This document shows positions 8,419 to 16,365 of a stretch of 64,000 nucleotides of DNA, one piece after another (the first letter of the stretch is position 1; every line of letters starts with the position of its first letter). The notes under the pieces are model-generated. The model did no database searches, had not been told where the DNA came from, and worked only from the letters and a program-made list of their open reading frames with translations. A program made the position numbers and the translations under genes. Origin of the DNA: Haloarcula limicola (lineage in GTDB: Archaea > Halobacteriota > Halobacteria > Halobacteriales > Haloarculaceae); contig NZ_WRXM01000001.1 of NCBI RefSeq assembly GCF_010119205.1, positions 1,736,001-1,800,000 of the forward strand, given 5' to 3'.

Positions 8419-8596
8419 GACGTCCTTACGTTATCGACCAATCATAATAATTGTTTGTGTGGTTGTGGTACGCAAACTCACACGAGTGGTCTTCTCACGG
8501 CGGAGCGGCCCCAGCCCCCCGAATTTCTGATTTCGCCGCGCTGCCGTCCTGTTGTCGCGTCTATAGATTTTTGCCGCTCGGCGGCGTAGTCCGGCT

Positions 8597-9286
8597 ATGA
8601 CTTCGCGAACCAGGGCCGCACTCGGGACGCTCGCCGCCGCACTCGCGCTGTGGGTGGGATGGGGACTGTACGTCACTCGTTCGGCCGAACGAGTCCCCTA
8701 CGAGACGGTGGAGCGACTCGACGGCGTCGAGATACGCCACTATCCGCAGACGGTGCTCGTCGAGACGACTGCACCCAGCGCGAACGCCGCGTTCCGACGG
8801 CTCTTCCGGTACATCTCGGGCGCGAACGAGGGGAACGAGGGCGTCGAGATGACCGCGCCGGTCGAGACCGACGAGGCGACTGTCGGGATGACCGCGCCGG
8901 TTCGGATCGGTACCGACATCTCGATGACGACGCCGGTCCGCACGGACGGGGACGACGGCGAGGCGGGGGGCGTGCGCATGGCGTTCTACCTCCCGGCGTC
9001 CTACACCCCGGCGACCGCACCGGTGCCGACCGACCCGTCCGTCCGACTGGTCGTCGACCCGCCGCGGACGGCCGCCGTCCGCGAGTTCGGCTGGTACGCC
9101 ACCGACGGCCGCGTCGCCCGCGAACGCGAGGCGCTCTTCGAGACGCTCGCCGAGCGGGGGATCGAGACGCGCGGCGACCCGACGCTGCTCCAGTACAACG
9201 ACCCGTGGACGCCGCCCTTCATGCGCCGCAACGAGGTCGAGGTGACCGTCGACGAGCGGTCGTTCCCGAGCGGGGGCGAGACGTAG
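8597..9286 (+). CDS. SOUL-family heme-binding protein
   Basis: The 229-residue protein has an N-terminal hydrophobic anchor (residues 8-27), followed by the SOUL/HBP domain. The opening YETVERLDGVEIRHYP matches the family, which binds heme or other tetrapyrroles. The loop that contains IxMTAPV in SOUL proteins appears here three times, at about 85-89, 98-102 and 110-114 (MTTPV), which is longer than in typical members. The C-terminal LLQYNDPWTPPFMRRNEV is also a family signature. The anchor suggests a membrane-attached, probably extracytoplasmic, domain. Confidence 0.88.
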   Translation: MTSRTRAALGTLAAALALWVGWGLYVTRSAERVPYETVERLDGVEIRHYPQTVLVETTAPSANAAFRRLFRYISGANEGNEGVEMTAPVETDEATVGMTAPVRIGTDISMTTPVRTDGDDGEAGGVRMAFYLPASYTPATAPVPTDPSVRLVVDPPRTAAVREFGWYATDGRVAREREALFETLAERGIETRGDPTLLQYNDPWTPPFMRRNEVEVTVDERSFPSGGET

Positions 9287-9379
9287 TCAGCGCCGGCGAC
9301 CGCTATCAGCCTTTGATATGCCGCCCATAGAGTCATAGTGGTCGACGCGGTACTCTCGCGCGACGCGTCGCCACCGACC

Positions 9380-11335
9380 ATGACGGACCCCGATTTCGAG
9401 TCCCGCGAACGCTACCGAGAGCGGGTGTACGAGGCCTTCGCCGACAGACGTCGCCCCTTCGAGGACGCCATCGAGGCGGCGCTCTCGGCCGGTCGAGAGC
9501 GTCTGGACGTCGAACTGGGATTTCTCACGCAGATCGTCGACGACGTCCAGCGGATCGAGCAGACGGTCGGCGACCACGACCGCATCCGCCCGGGCGAGCG
9601 GTGCCCGCTCGGCGTTGCCTACTGCCGCCGGACGGTCGAACTGGAGGGGAACCTGAGCGTGCAGGACGCGCGGGCGTCCTCGTCCATCGCCGAGGCGGCC
9701 TACGAGACGTTCGAACTCGGGTCGTACATCGGGAGCCGAGTCGTCGCGAACGGCGACGTCTACGGCACCGTCTGCTTCGCCGACGGCGACGAACGGGACG
9801 CCCCCTTCTCCGAGGCGGAGGAACTGTTCGTCGAACTCGTCACCCGACTCGTCGGCCGCGGCATCGAACGCCGCGAGTACGACCGCGAACGCGCCGAGCG
9901 GACGGCCGACCTCCGCGCGGAGAAGCGCCGTTTCGAGGGAATCGCCCAAAACAGCTTCGACGTTCTCTTTCGAGTCGATACCGACGGTCGGTTCACCTAC
10001 GTCTCCGAGGCGGTCGAGCGGGTGCTCGGCTACGAACCCGACCGGCTCGTCGGTGAGCTGTTCACACAGCACATGACCTCGTCCGGTGTCACCGACGCCC
10101 TCAACGCGTTCTCCCGCCTGCTGGAGGGGACCGCTGTCGAACAGCTCGAACTGACCTTCGACCATCGGGACGGCTCCGAAGTCGTCGTCGAACTCAACGC
10201 GACGCCGGTGATCGAGGAAGGGGCCGTCACGGCGATACAGGGCGTCGGCCGGGACGTCACCGAACGCAAGGAGCGAGAGGCGGAACTCCGCGTGCGGACG
10301 CGAGCGATGGACGAGGCGGAGGTTCCCATCACGCTCGCCGACGCGACCGAGCCGGACGACCCGATAATCTACGTGAACGAAGCCTTCGAGGCGGTTACCG
10401 GGTACAGCGAGACGGACGTGCTCGGCGAGAACCTCCGACTACTGCAAGGGCCGAAGACCGACCCCGAGACGGTCGCGATGCTCCGCGAGGGGGTCGAAGC
10501 GCAGCGCCCGGTCACGACGGAGCTACTCAACTACCGCCGCGACGGCTCTCCGTTCTGGAACCGCATGACGATCACGCCCATCGAAGACGAGACCGGGACG
10601 GTCACGCACTTCCTCGGCTTCCAGCAGGAAGTGACCGAGCGAAAGCGAAGCGAACAGCTCGTCGGCCTCCTGAACCGGGTGCTCCGACACAACCTCCGCA
10701 ACGAGCTGACAGTCATCCAGGGGTACGCCGAGTTCGTCGGGGACCCGCCGTCGGATATCGACGTCGGGGAGCGAATCCGACGACCGGTGGATCGGCTGGT
10801 GGAGTTGAGCGAGCGGGCGCACGAACTGGAGACCTACGCCGCGCGGGACGCCCGCCCGACTCGCATCGACACCGCTGCGCTCCTCGAATCGGTCGCCGTC
10901 GACCACCGGGAGCGGGTTCCAGCGGCGACGGTCATCGTCGAAGACGGGACGGCCTCCGACGTCTGTGCCGGCGCGGAACTGGAACGGGCCGTCGACGAAC
11001 TGGTGACGAACGCGCTGGTCCACGACCCCGCTCCGGACACCACCGTCCGCCTCACCGCCCGCTCGTCCGACGAGTGGGTCGAGGTAGTCGTCGCCGACGA
11101 CGGTCCCGGTATCCCCTCGATGGAAGCCGCGGTCGTCGAGGCCGGCGAGGAGACGGCGCTGCAACACGGTAAGGGGCTGGGCCTATGGCTCGTCAACTGG
11201 ATCGTCACCCGCTACGGCGGCTCGTTCCAGATCGCGGGCGAGGACGGTACCGTCGCCACCCTCCGCCTGCCCGCGATCGGCGAGGACCAGTCGGTCGAAG
11301 ACGCCGCGCGCCGCCCGACCGTCCTCTTTCGGTGA
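9380..11335 (+). CDS. Sensor histidine kinase with GAF, PAS and LOV-like domains
   Basis: This 651-residue soluble kinase contains, in order, a GAF domain (about 20-165), a PAS domain (about 185-295), a LOV-type PAS domain (about 305-420), a DHp helix with the haloarchaeal H-box LRHNLRNEL (about 440) and a HATPase domain with DDGPGIP and GKGLGLWLV. The LOV domain keeps the flavin-contact signatures (RLLQG, NYRRDGSPFWN, GFQQEVT), but residue 352 in GENLRLLQG is Leu where LOV photoreceptors have the adduct-forming Cys. The ATG at 9380 is preferred to an upstream GTG at 9338. No response regulator is adjacent. Confidence 0.85.
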   Translation: MTDPDFESRERYRERVYEAFADRRRPFEDAIEAALSAGRERLDVELGFLTQIVDDVQRIEQTVGDHDRIRPGERCPLGVAYCRRTVELEGNLSVQDARASSSIAEAAYETFELGSYIGSRVVANGDVYGTVCFADGDERDAPFSEAEELFVELVTRLVGRGIERREYDRERAERTADLRAEKRRFEGIAQNSFDVLFRVDTDGRFTYVSEAVERVLGYEPDRLVGELFTQHMTSSGVTDALNAFSRLLEGTAVEQLELTFDHRDGSEVVVELNATPVIEEGAVTAIQGVGRDVTERKEREAELRVRTRAMDEAEVPITLADATEPDDPIIYVNEAFEAVTGYSETDVLGENLRLLQGPKTDPETVAMLREGVEAQRPVTTELLNYRRDGSPFWNRMTITPIEDETGTVTHFLGFQQEVTERKRSEQLVGLLNRVLRHNLRNELTVIQGYAEFVGDPPSDIDVGERIRRPVDRLVELSERAHELETYAARDARPTRIDTAALLESVAVDHRERVPAATVIVEDGTASDVCAGAELERAVDELVTNALVHDPAPDTTVRLTARSSDEWVEVVVADDGPGIPSMEAAVVEAGEETALQHGKGLGLWLVNWIVTRYGGSFQIAGEDGTVATLRLPAIGEDQSVEDAARRPTVLFR

Positions 11336-11431
11336 GGAGACGGCGTGCGGTCGGCGCTTCACAGAGCGGGAGCCGTCAGGGAACCGAGACAGATGCCGGT
11401 TCAGGCCCGTTCTGCGCACCGCCATACCCCC

Positions 11432-12676
11432 TCAGCCTAACGGCTCGCGAAGCGCCCACACGTCGGTCTCGGGAGTCAGGTTCGACGGTTCGGCCCCTCG
11501 TGAGGTCAGAATTCCGGCATGGTAGAGCATCGCCTTCAACTGGAAGACGGTCGGTGAGTGGTACACTGCCCCATCTGTCAGCTCGTCTCGCCGGAGTTCG
11601 CCGTCGGCGTCGAGGAGTCGACTCCGAACCGCCTCGTCGCCGCGGGCGAACAGCTCGACCGCGAAGGACGGATGGAGTTGGTGAAGGTACTCTACGACCT
11701 GTGGGAGCGTCGGTTCAGAGACGCCGTCTTCGTGCAGTTGCTGGAGTTCCTCGACGAGCAGTTGCGTCGCCGGATACGCGTAGACTACCCGGCGAGTCAA
11801 CATTCCCCACTTCGGCGACAAATCGGCGAATCGCTTTCGAGAGCGCTTCCACTCGTCGAACGTCTGCAAGGCGGTGTCGACAGACCCGTACTCTCTGTGG
11901 GCGAATCTGACGACTTCCTTTCCCAGCGGCGTCAACCGAACGCGGTCGGGCCGCTCGTCGACGAGGTCCAGAAACGCGGCACCCGTTCGAGCGCCGTCGA
12001 CGGCCCTGACGACCCGTTCGGAGAGGATACGCTCCGTTTCGTCGGGATGGTACACCGCCAGCGGATACGCGAGGTAGTTCTTCGGGTGGTTGAGACTGAA
12101 CGACTTGTCCGCGACGCCCTGTGCGCTCGCCTGAAACCGAATCGCGTCGGTCTCGGTCGTCGTCCGGTTACCGACGAGACGCGGGACCTCGACCGGTTCG
12201 ACTCCGCCGCTGGCGTCGACGCCGAGGACGCCGACGTTGAGTTCGCGAGCGAGCGTCCGGGCGGACTGAGAGATGGCACCGGCGGGTGCCGCGGCGTAGA
12301 CGGCGTTCGCCTCGCCGAGTCGGTCGTGTGCCTGAACGATACCACGCTCGACGTCGACGCCACCGCCGTCGGTGTACCCCTTCGCTTCGACGGCGACGAG
12401 CGGCGGTTCGTCCCCGAGCCGGTCGACGGCGAGGAGGTCGTCGTCGAGGACGCGGACTCCGACGAGGTCCGGGTATCCCGACCCGACGCGGACGTGATTG
12501 AACGGGGCAAGCGTCTCCGTGACGTCTGGGTCGATAGACTCGTTCGCGAGCCACCGTTCGGCGGCGAACTGCGTGTCGGCGACGACGTAGCCGTCGTCGG
12601 CGTTCGCCGGGAAGAGGCGGCGCTTCGTGTGTGCGAGAACTTGGGGCTCGGTCAACGAGCCCGCCGCACTTACCAT
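11432..12676 (-). CDS. PD-(D/E)XK nuclease-like protein with C-terminal helical region
   Basis: The 414-residue protein carries a restriction-endonuclease-like core at residues 55-165: GSGYPDLVGV gives D70, VAVEAKGY gives E97 and K99, and a helix with QAHDRL follows. This is the D-ExK arrangement of Mrr-like and related nucleases. The remaining 250 residues look alpha-helical with possible winged-helix elements (VRLTPLGKEVVRFA near 245). I do not recognise a named family. A DNA-repair or defence role is an inference from the fold. It shares strand and direction with the beta-CASP gene, whose stop is 48 bp upstream. Confidence 0.65.
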   Translation of the reverse strand: MVSAAGSLTEPQVLAHTKRRLFPANADDGYVVADTQFAAERWLANESIDPDVTETLAPFNHVRVGSGYPDLVGVRVLDDDLLAVDRLGDEPPLVAVEAKGYTDGGGVDVERGIVQAHDRLGEANAVYAAAPAGAISQSARTLARELNVGVLGVDASGGVEPVEVPRLVGNRTTTETDAIRFQASAQGVADKSFSLNHPKNYLAYPLAVYHPDETERILSERVVRAVDGARTGAAFLDLVDERPDRVRLTPLGKEVVRFAHREYGSVDTALQTFDEWKRSRKRFADLSPKWGMLTRRVVYAYPATQLLVEELQQLHEDGVSEPTLPQVVEYLHQLHPSFAVELFARGDEAVRSRLLDADGELRRDELTDGAVYHSPTVFQLKAMLYHAGILTSRGAEPSNLTPETDVWALREPLG

Positions 12677-12723
12677 GTCACGCAGTTTCAGGCAGCTGGC
12701 TCATGAAGATTCGGCTTCGGGTG

Positions 12724-14007
12724 CTACACCGTGAGCGAGTCGCCGACCGACGGTGCCGACGCGTCGTATCCCCGCTCGTCGAGTTCCGCGGCGAACGCTT
12801 CACAGCGGTCGCCGTGGTTCACCAGAATACGAGCATCGCGGTACTCGTCTAGCAGTTCGAAGAGCCCGTCGCGGTCGGCGTGCGCGGAGAAGTCGTACCA
12901 CTCGACCTGCGCGCTGACGGGCATCATACGCCCATCAATCTCGGCGCTGCCCGTCTCCAGTAGGTCTCGGCCCGGCGTCCCCTCGACCTGATACCCCGTG
13001 AGCGCGACCTTGTTCGTCGGGTTCGAGCGAATCGCAGGAATGTACGTCATCGCCGGGCCGCCGGAGAGCATCCCGCTCGTCGTGACGATGACCGTGTTCT
13101 GGTCCGCAATGCGTCTGCGCTGTCCGTCCCGACCGGTGACGAAGCGAGCGTTGGACTTCGCTCGTCGAAGCGACTCCTCGTCGCGGACGAACTCGGGGTG
13201 ACGGCGGAGCATCTTCGTCACCTCCTTGCCCATCCCGTCGACGTAGCAGTCGACGTCGTTCGCCTCACAGACCAGCAGCATCTCCTGTGTCCGGCCGATA
13301 GCGAACGCGGGGACCACGACGGTGCCGCCCTGCCAGACCGTCGTCCGGACGCTCTCGGCGAACTGCGCTTCTATGCGCCGGCGCTCCTCGTGGTGAACGT
13401 CGGAGTACGTGCTCTCACAGACGACGACGTCGGCGTCGGGGCGGGCCGTCGAGGCGGCCACCAGCCGCTGGTCCTCGGTGTGGAAATCTGCCGTGTAGAA
13501 CAGCCGTGTGTCGCCGTCGTCGACGAGGACGTGGGCGCTCCCGGGGATGTGGCCCGCGTTGTAGAACGTCACCTCGTGACCGGCCGCCTCGAACCGCTCT
13601 CGATAGCCGTGGGTTTCCGACACCTGCGTGACGCGTCGTACCTCTTCCTCGGTGAACGGGCAGTCGTAAGTGCCGCCGCGGGACCGGTAGTCCCGCGAGC
13701 CTCGTCTCGCTCCGCTCGACGAGACGCCGTGTAGCTTGAGCGTATCGCGAGCGAGCGTCAGCGCGAGTTCGCGCGTCGGCGGCGTCCAGTGAATCGGCGG
13801 GCGGCGGTCGCCGGACAGCAGGGACGGCACCGATCCGACGTGGTCGAGGTGGCCGTGGCTGACCACGACCGCGTCCGGGTCGGGCGTCTCGACCGGAAAC
13901 TGCGGTGGGTTCCCGGTCAGCGTCCCGAAGTCGAGGAGGAGGCGGTCGTTGACGAGGAGAGCGCTCCGGCCGACCTCGCGAGCGCCGCCGAGAAAGCGAA
14001 CGTCCAT
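12724..14007 (-). CDS. Beta-CASP metallo-beta-lactamase-fold ribonuclease
   Basis: The 427-residue protein has the metallo-beta-lactamase zinc motif HGHLDH (residues 51-56), HIPGSAH, FYTADFHTED, and the beta-CASP signatures PAFAIGRTQE, SAHADRDG and VNHGD. These are the ligands of CPSF73/RNase J-type nucleases that process RNA ends. An Arg/Gly/Ser-rich insertion lies near residues 95-120 (SSSGARRGSRDYRSRGG), between the lactamase strands. The ATG at 14007 gives the usual MDVRFLGGAREVGRS start. It lies just upstream of the PD-(D/E)XK gene, possibly co-transcribed. Confidence 0.87.
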   Translation of the reverse strand: MDVRFLGGAREVGRSALLVNDRLLLDFGTLTGNPPQFPVETPDPDAVVVSHGHLDHVGSVPSLLSGDRRPPIHWTPPTRELALTLARDTLKLHGVSSSGARRGSRDYRSRGGTYDCPFTEEEVRRVTQVSETHGYRERFEAAGHEVTFYNAGHIPGSAHVLVDDGDTRLFYTADFHTEDQRLVAASTARPDADVVVCESTYSDVHHEERRRIEAQFAESVRTTVWQGGTVVVPAFAIGRTQEMLLVCEANDVDCYVDGMGKEVTKMLRRHPEFVRDEESLRRAKSNARFVTGRDGQRRRIADQNTVIVTTSGMLSGGPAMTYIPAIRSNPTNKVALTGYQVEGTPGRDLLETGSAEIDGRMMPVSAQVEWYDFSAHADRDGLFELLDEYRDARILVNHGDRCEAFAAELDERGYDASAPSVGDSLTV

Positions 14008-14141
14008 GTGGCTCTCGGTACCGCCGCGCTCCGTTTGTGTTCGTCGCTTTCCGTTGGACCGGAGTTCCACACGTAGCCCCGCCTTCCCCACCGAGAGTAG
14101 AACCCGACGGAACAGCCACCGGTCAGCGGCCGCGGCTCACT

Positions 14142-14309
14142 TCACTCTCCGTCGCTGTCGCGTGCCTTCAGCCACTCGTCGAGCAGATCCCGGATCGCGG
14201 CGTCGCGGTTGTCGCGGTGCTCCTTGAACGCCTTCTCGTCGAGCGCCTCCAGCGCCGCCTCCTCCAGTTCGATTTCGACCTCGTCGAGGTCGAGGAACGA
14301 CTCGTTCAT
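14142..14309 (-). CDS. Small ribbon-helix-helix-like protein
   Basis: The 55-residue protein begins MNESFLDLDEVEIELEE. A short beta segment (VEIEL), a first helix (EEAALEALDEKAFKEH) and a second helix (RDAAIRDLLDEWLKAR) follow in the order and spacing of a ribbon-helix-helix DNA-binding domain, but the sequence is very acidic. No family name can be given. It could be a transcription factor or the antidote-like half of a pair, though no partner gene is next to it. Its neighbours on the same strand are the MFS gene and the beta-CASP gene. Confidence 0.65.
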   Translation of the reverse strand: MNESFLDLDEVEIELEEAALEALDEKAFKEHRDNRDAAIRDLLDEWLKARDSDGE

Positions 14310-14403
14310 CGGGTTCGTCTCAGGGAGTGGCCGGATAAATACTCTCGTCAGACGGCCGTCGGGCGCTCGTGTGACGCGGATCGCCGGCGGCGGCCGCGTC
14401 CGC

Positions 14404-15792
14404 TCAGTCAGCGGTTTCGGTGGTGCCGATGTTCTCGCGCAGTTCCGACTCGATTGCCTCCAGGGACCGCCCCTTCGTCTCGGGAACGTACCGGTAGGAG
14501 AACAGCAGCGCGGCGAGGCTGAAGACGCCGAACAGCCAGAACGTCTGGGGCTTGCCGGCGTTCGCGGTCAGCATCGGGAACGTCAGCGAGACGAGCAGGT
14601 TCGCGCCCCAGTTGGCGACGGTGACCAGCCCCATCGCGCCGCCGCGGACCGCGAGCGGATAGATCTCGGAGATGAGGAGCCAGAACACGGGACCCAGTCC
14701 GATGGCGAAGAAGGCGACGAACAGCATCAGGCTGCCCGTGGCGAGGACCCCCTGCATGTCGCCGAACCCGGGGAGGTAAAACACCGCGCCGAGGGCGACC
14801 AGCGTCGCGATCATCCCGCCGATACCCGTCAGCAGGAGGCGGCGGCGGCCGACGCGGTCGATGAGCGCGATGGCGACGACGGTGGCGGCGACGTTGATCG
14901 CGCCGATGCCGACCGTGGCGAGGATGGAGGTCACGTCGCCGAAGCCGGTCGATTCGAGCACGGTCGGCGCGTAGTACATCACCGCGTTGATGCCCGTGAT
15001 CTGCTGGAAGACGGCCAGCCCGAGACCGACGACGAGCGCCGGGCGGAGCCACGGTTTCAGGAGCTCTCGGATGCCGGTGTCAGACTGCTTCTCGACGGTC
15101 TCCTCGATCTCGGCGAGTTCCTCGTCGATGTCGCCCTGTCGGGTCCGCTGGAGGACGGCCGCGGCCTCATCTTCGCGGCCGTGTTCGAACAGCCAGCGGG
15201 GGCTCTCGGGCATCTTCAGCATCCCGATTGCGAGGACGACGGCGGGGATCATCCCAGTGCCGAGCATCCAGCGCCACGCGCCGGCGTCGGCGAACGCGAA
15301 GTTGACGAAGTAGGAGACGAGGATGCCGACGGTGACCATCAACTGGTTCAGCGAGGTGAGCGACCCGCGGATGCGCGGGGGCGCGATCTCGGAGATGTAA
15401 AGCGGCCCGACGATGGAGGCGAAACCGATGGCGACGCCGTCGATCAGCCGCCCGGCGACGAGCACCGGGACGGTGGGAGCGACGGCCATCGTGAGCGAGC
15501 CGACGAAGAAGACGGCCGCGCCGAGTAAGATGAGTCGTTTCCGTCCCAGCGTGTCGGCCAGCCTCCCGCCGAGGGCCGCGCCCGCCGCCGCGCCGGCCAT
15601 CGCGCCGCTCATCACGATGCCCTCGACCAGCGGCGACATGGCGAACGTGTCGTTGATGTAGAGGAACGCCCCCGAGATGATGCCCGTGTCGAACCCGAAC
15701 AGCAGGCCGTTCAGCGCGGCCAGCGCGGACGAGAGGTAGATGAACCGATCTCCGCCGCCGCGCAGAACGCTCCGGATGTCGGCTGTAGACAT
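14404..15792 (-). CDS. Sugar-porter MFS transporter
   Basis: The 462-residue protein has 12 hydrophobic helices and the sugar-porter fingerprints: GFDTGIISGA in helix 1, GRLADTLGRKRLIL after helix 2, PESPRWL in the central loop (near 200), QITGINAVMYY in helix 7, DRVGRRRLLL in loop 8-9 and PETKGRSLEAIE at the C-terminus. It should carry a monosaccharide or polyol by proton symport across the cell membrane. TATA-like TTCATAAG on the minus strand, about 34 bp upstream of the ATG, fits a short leader. Confidence 0.93.
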   Translation of the reverse strand: MSTADIRSVLRGGGDRFIYLSSALAALNGLLFGFDTGIISGAFLYINDTFAMSPLVEGIVMSGAMAGAAAGAALGGRLADTLGRKRLILLGAAVFFVGSLTMAVAPTVPVLVAGRLIDGVAIGFASIVGPLYISEIAPPRIRGSLTSLNQLMVTVGILVSYFVNFAFADAGAWRWMLGTGMIPAVVLAIGMLKMPESPRWLFEHGREDEAAAVLQRTRQGDIDEELAEIEETVEKQSDTGIRELLKPWLRPALVVGLGLAVFQQITGINAVMYYAPTVLESTGFGDVTSILATVGIGAINVAATVVAIALIDRVGRRRLLLTGIGGMIATLVALGAVFYLPGFGDMQGVLATGSLMLFVAFFAIGLGPVFWLLISEIYPLAVRGGAMGLVTVANWGANLLVSLTFPMLTANAGKPQTFWLFGVFSLAALLFSYRYVPETKGRSLEAIESELRENIGTTETAD

Positions 15793-15850
15793 GGTGTACG
15801 ATCTCTACGTTGTTCGATACGGCTTATGAATCGTTCGAAGCTATCAGTAA

Positions 15851-15893
15851 TGGATAATATATTAGAACCGCTCACGTCCCTCGATATTGTCCA
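15851..15893. promoter_or_regulatory. Candidate operator: inverted repeat in an AT-rich divergent promoter region
   Basis: TGGATAATAT (15851-15860) and ATATTGTCCA (15884-15893) form an inverted repeat matching at 9 of 10 positions, with 23 bp between the arms. It lies in the AT-rich gap between the leftward sugar-porter gene and the rightward cupin gene. Its symmetry suggests a dimeric regulator. This is inferred from sequence only, and it does not match the TrmB site consensus. Confidence 0.4.
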
Positions 15894-16031
15894 TAATCTA
15901 TGTCTTTTATAATATGTTATGCCTTATCTATCTTCACGGATTTTTGATGTATCGAGCGCTGACGGCGGACAGCAGGACCCGGCCGTTCGCAGTTCCGAAA
16001 CCGACACGTCGCCGCCGTGCGACCGTCCGGC

Positions 16032-16334
16032 ATGGAGCGAACGCGTCTCGACTTCGACCGCTACTTCGAGGTCGTCATGGAGACGGAGGAGGCGCAGGTC
16101 GCGGAGATGACGGTCGGCCCCGGCGAGCACGTCGGCGGCCCCGACAACTACCACGCCGACAGCGACCAGTGGCTGTTCGTCGTCTCGGGAACGGGCGTGG
16201 TAACCGTCGACGGCGAGGAAGAGCGCGTCGAGACGGGCGACTTGCTCCGCATCGACTCGGGCGAGCGCCACGGCATCGAGAACGGCGGCGAGGCACCGCT
16301 ACAGACGCTCAACCTCTACACGCCGCCGCGTTAG
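16032..16334 (+). CDS. Cupin-domain protein
   Basis: The 100-residue single-domain protein has the two cupin motifs: GPDNYHADSDQWLFVVSGTG (about 40-58) with metal-binding His45 and a trailing Glu or Asp, and GDLLRIDSGERHGIEN (about 73-88) with the second His. It is probably a small metal-binding cupin with an enzymatic or sensor role on sugars or related acids. Divergence from the sugar-porter gene hints at related carbohydrate metabolism, but that link is only inference. The ATG at 16032 is used. An in-frame GTG at 16017 is possible but has no better support. Confidence 0.85.
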   Translation: MERTRLDFDRYFEVVMETEEAQVAEMTVGPGEHVGGPDNYHADSDQWLFVVSGTGVVTVDGEEERVETGDLLRIDSGERHGIENGGEAPLQTLNLYTPPR

Positions 16335-16365
16335 TCGGTCGGAGCGACTCGCGAACTCGACCGCG

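Noticed and set aside
14209-15528. 439-codon open frame opposite the MFS transporter
   Set aside because: It is antisense to 12 predicted membrane helices with sugar-porter motifs, and its charged repetitive protein is typical of a shadow frame.
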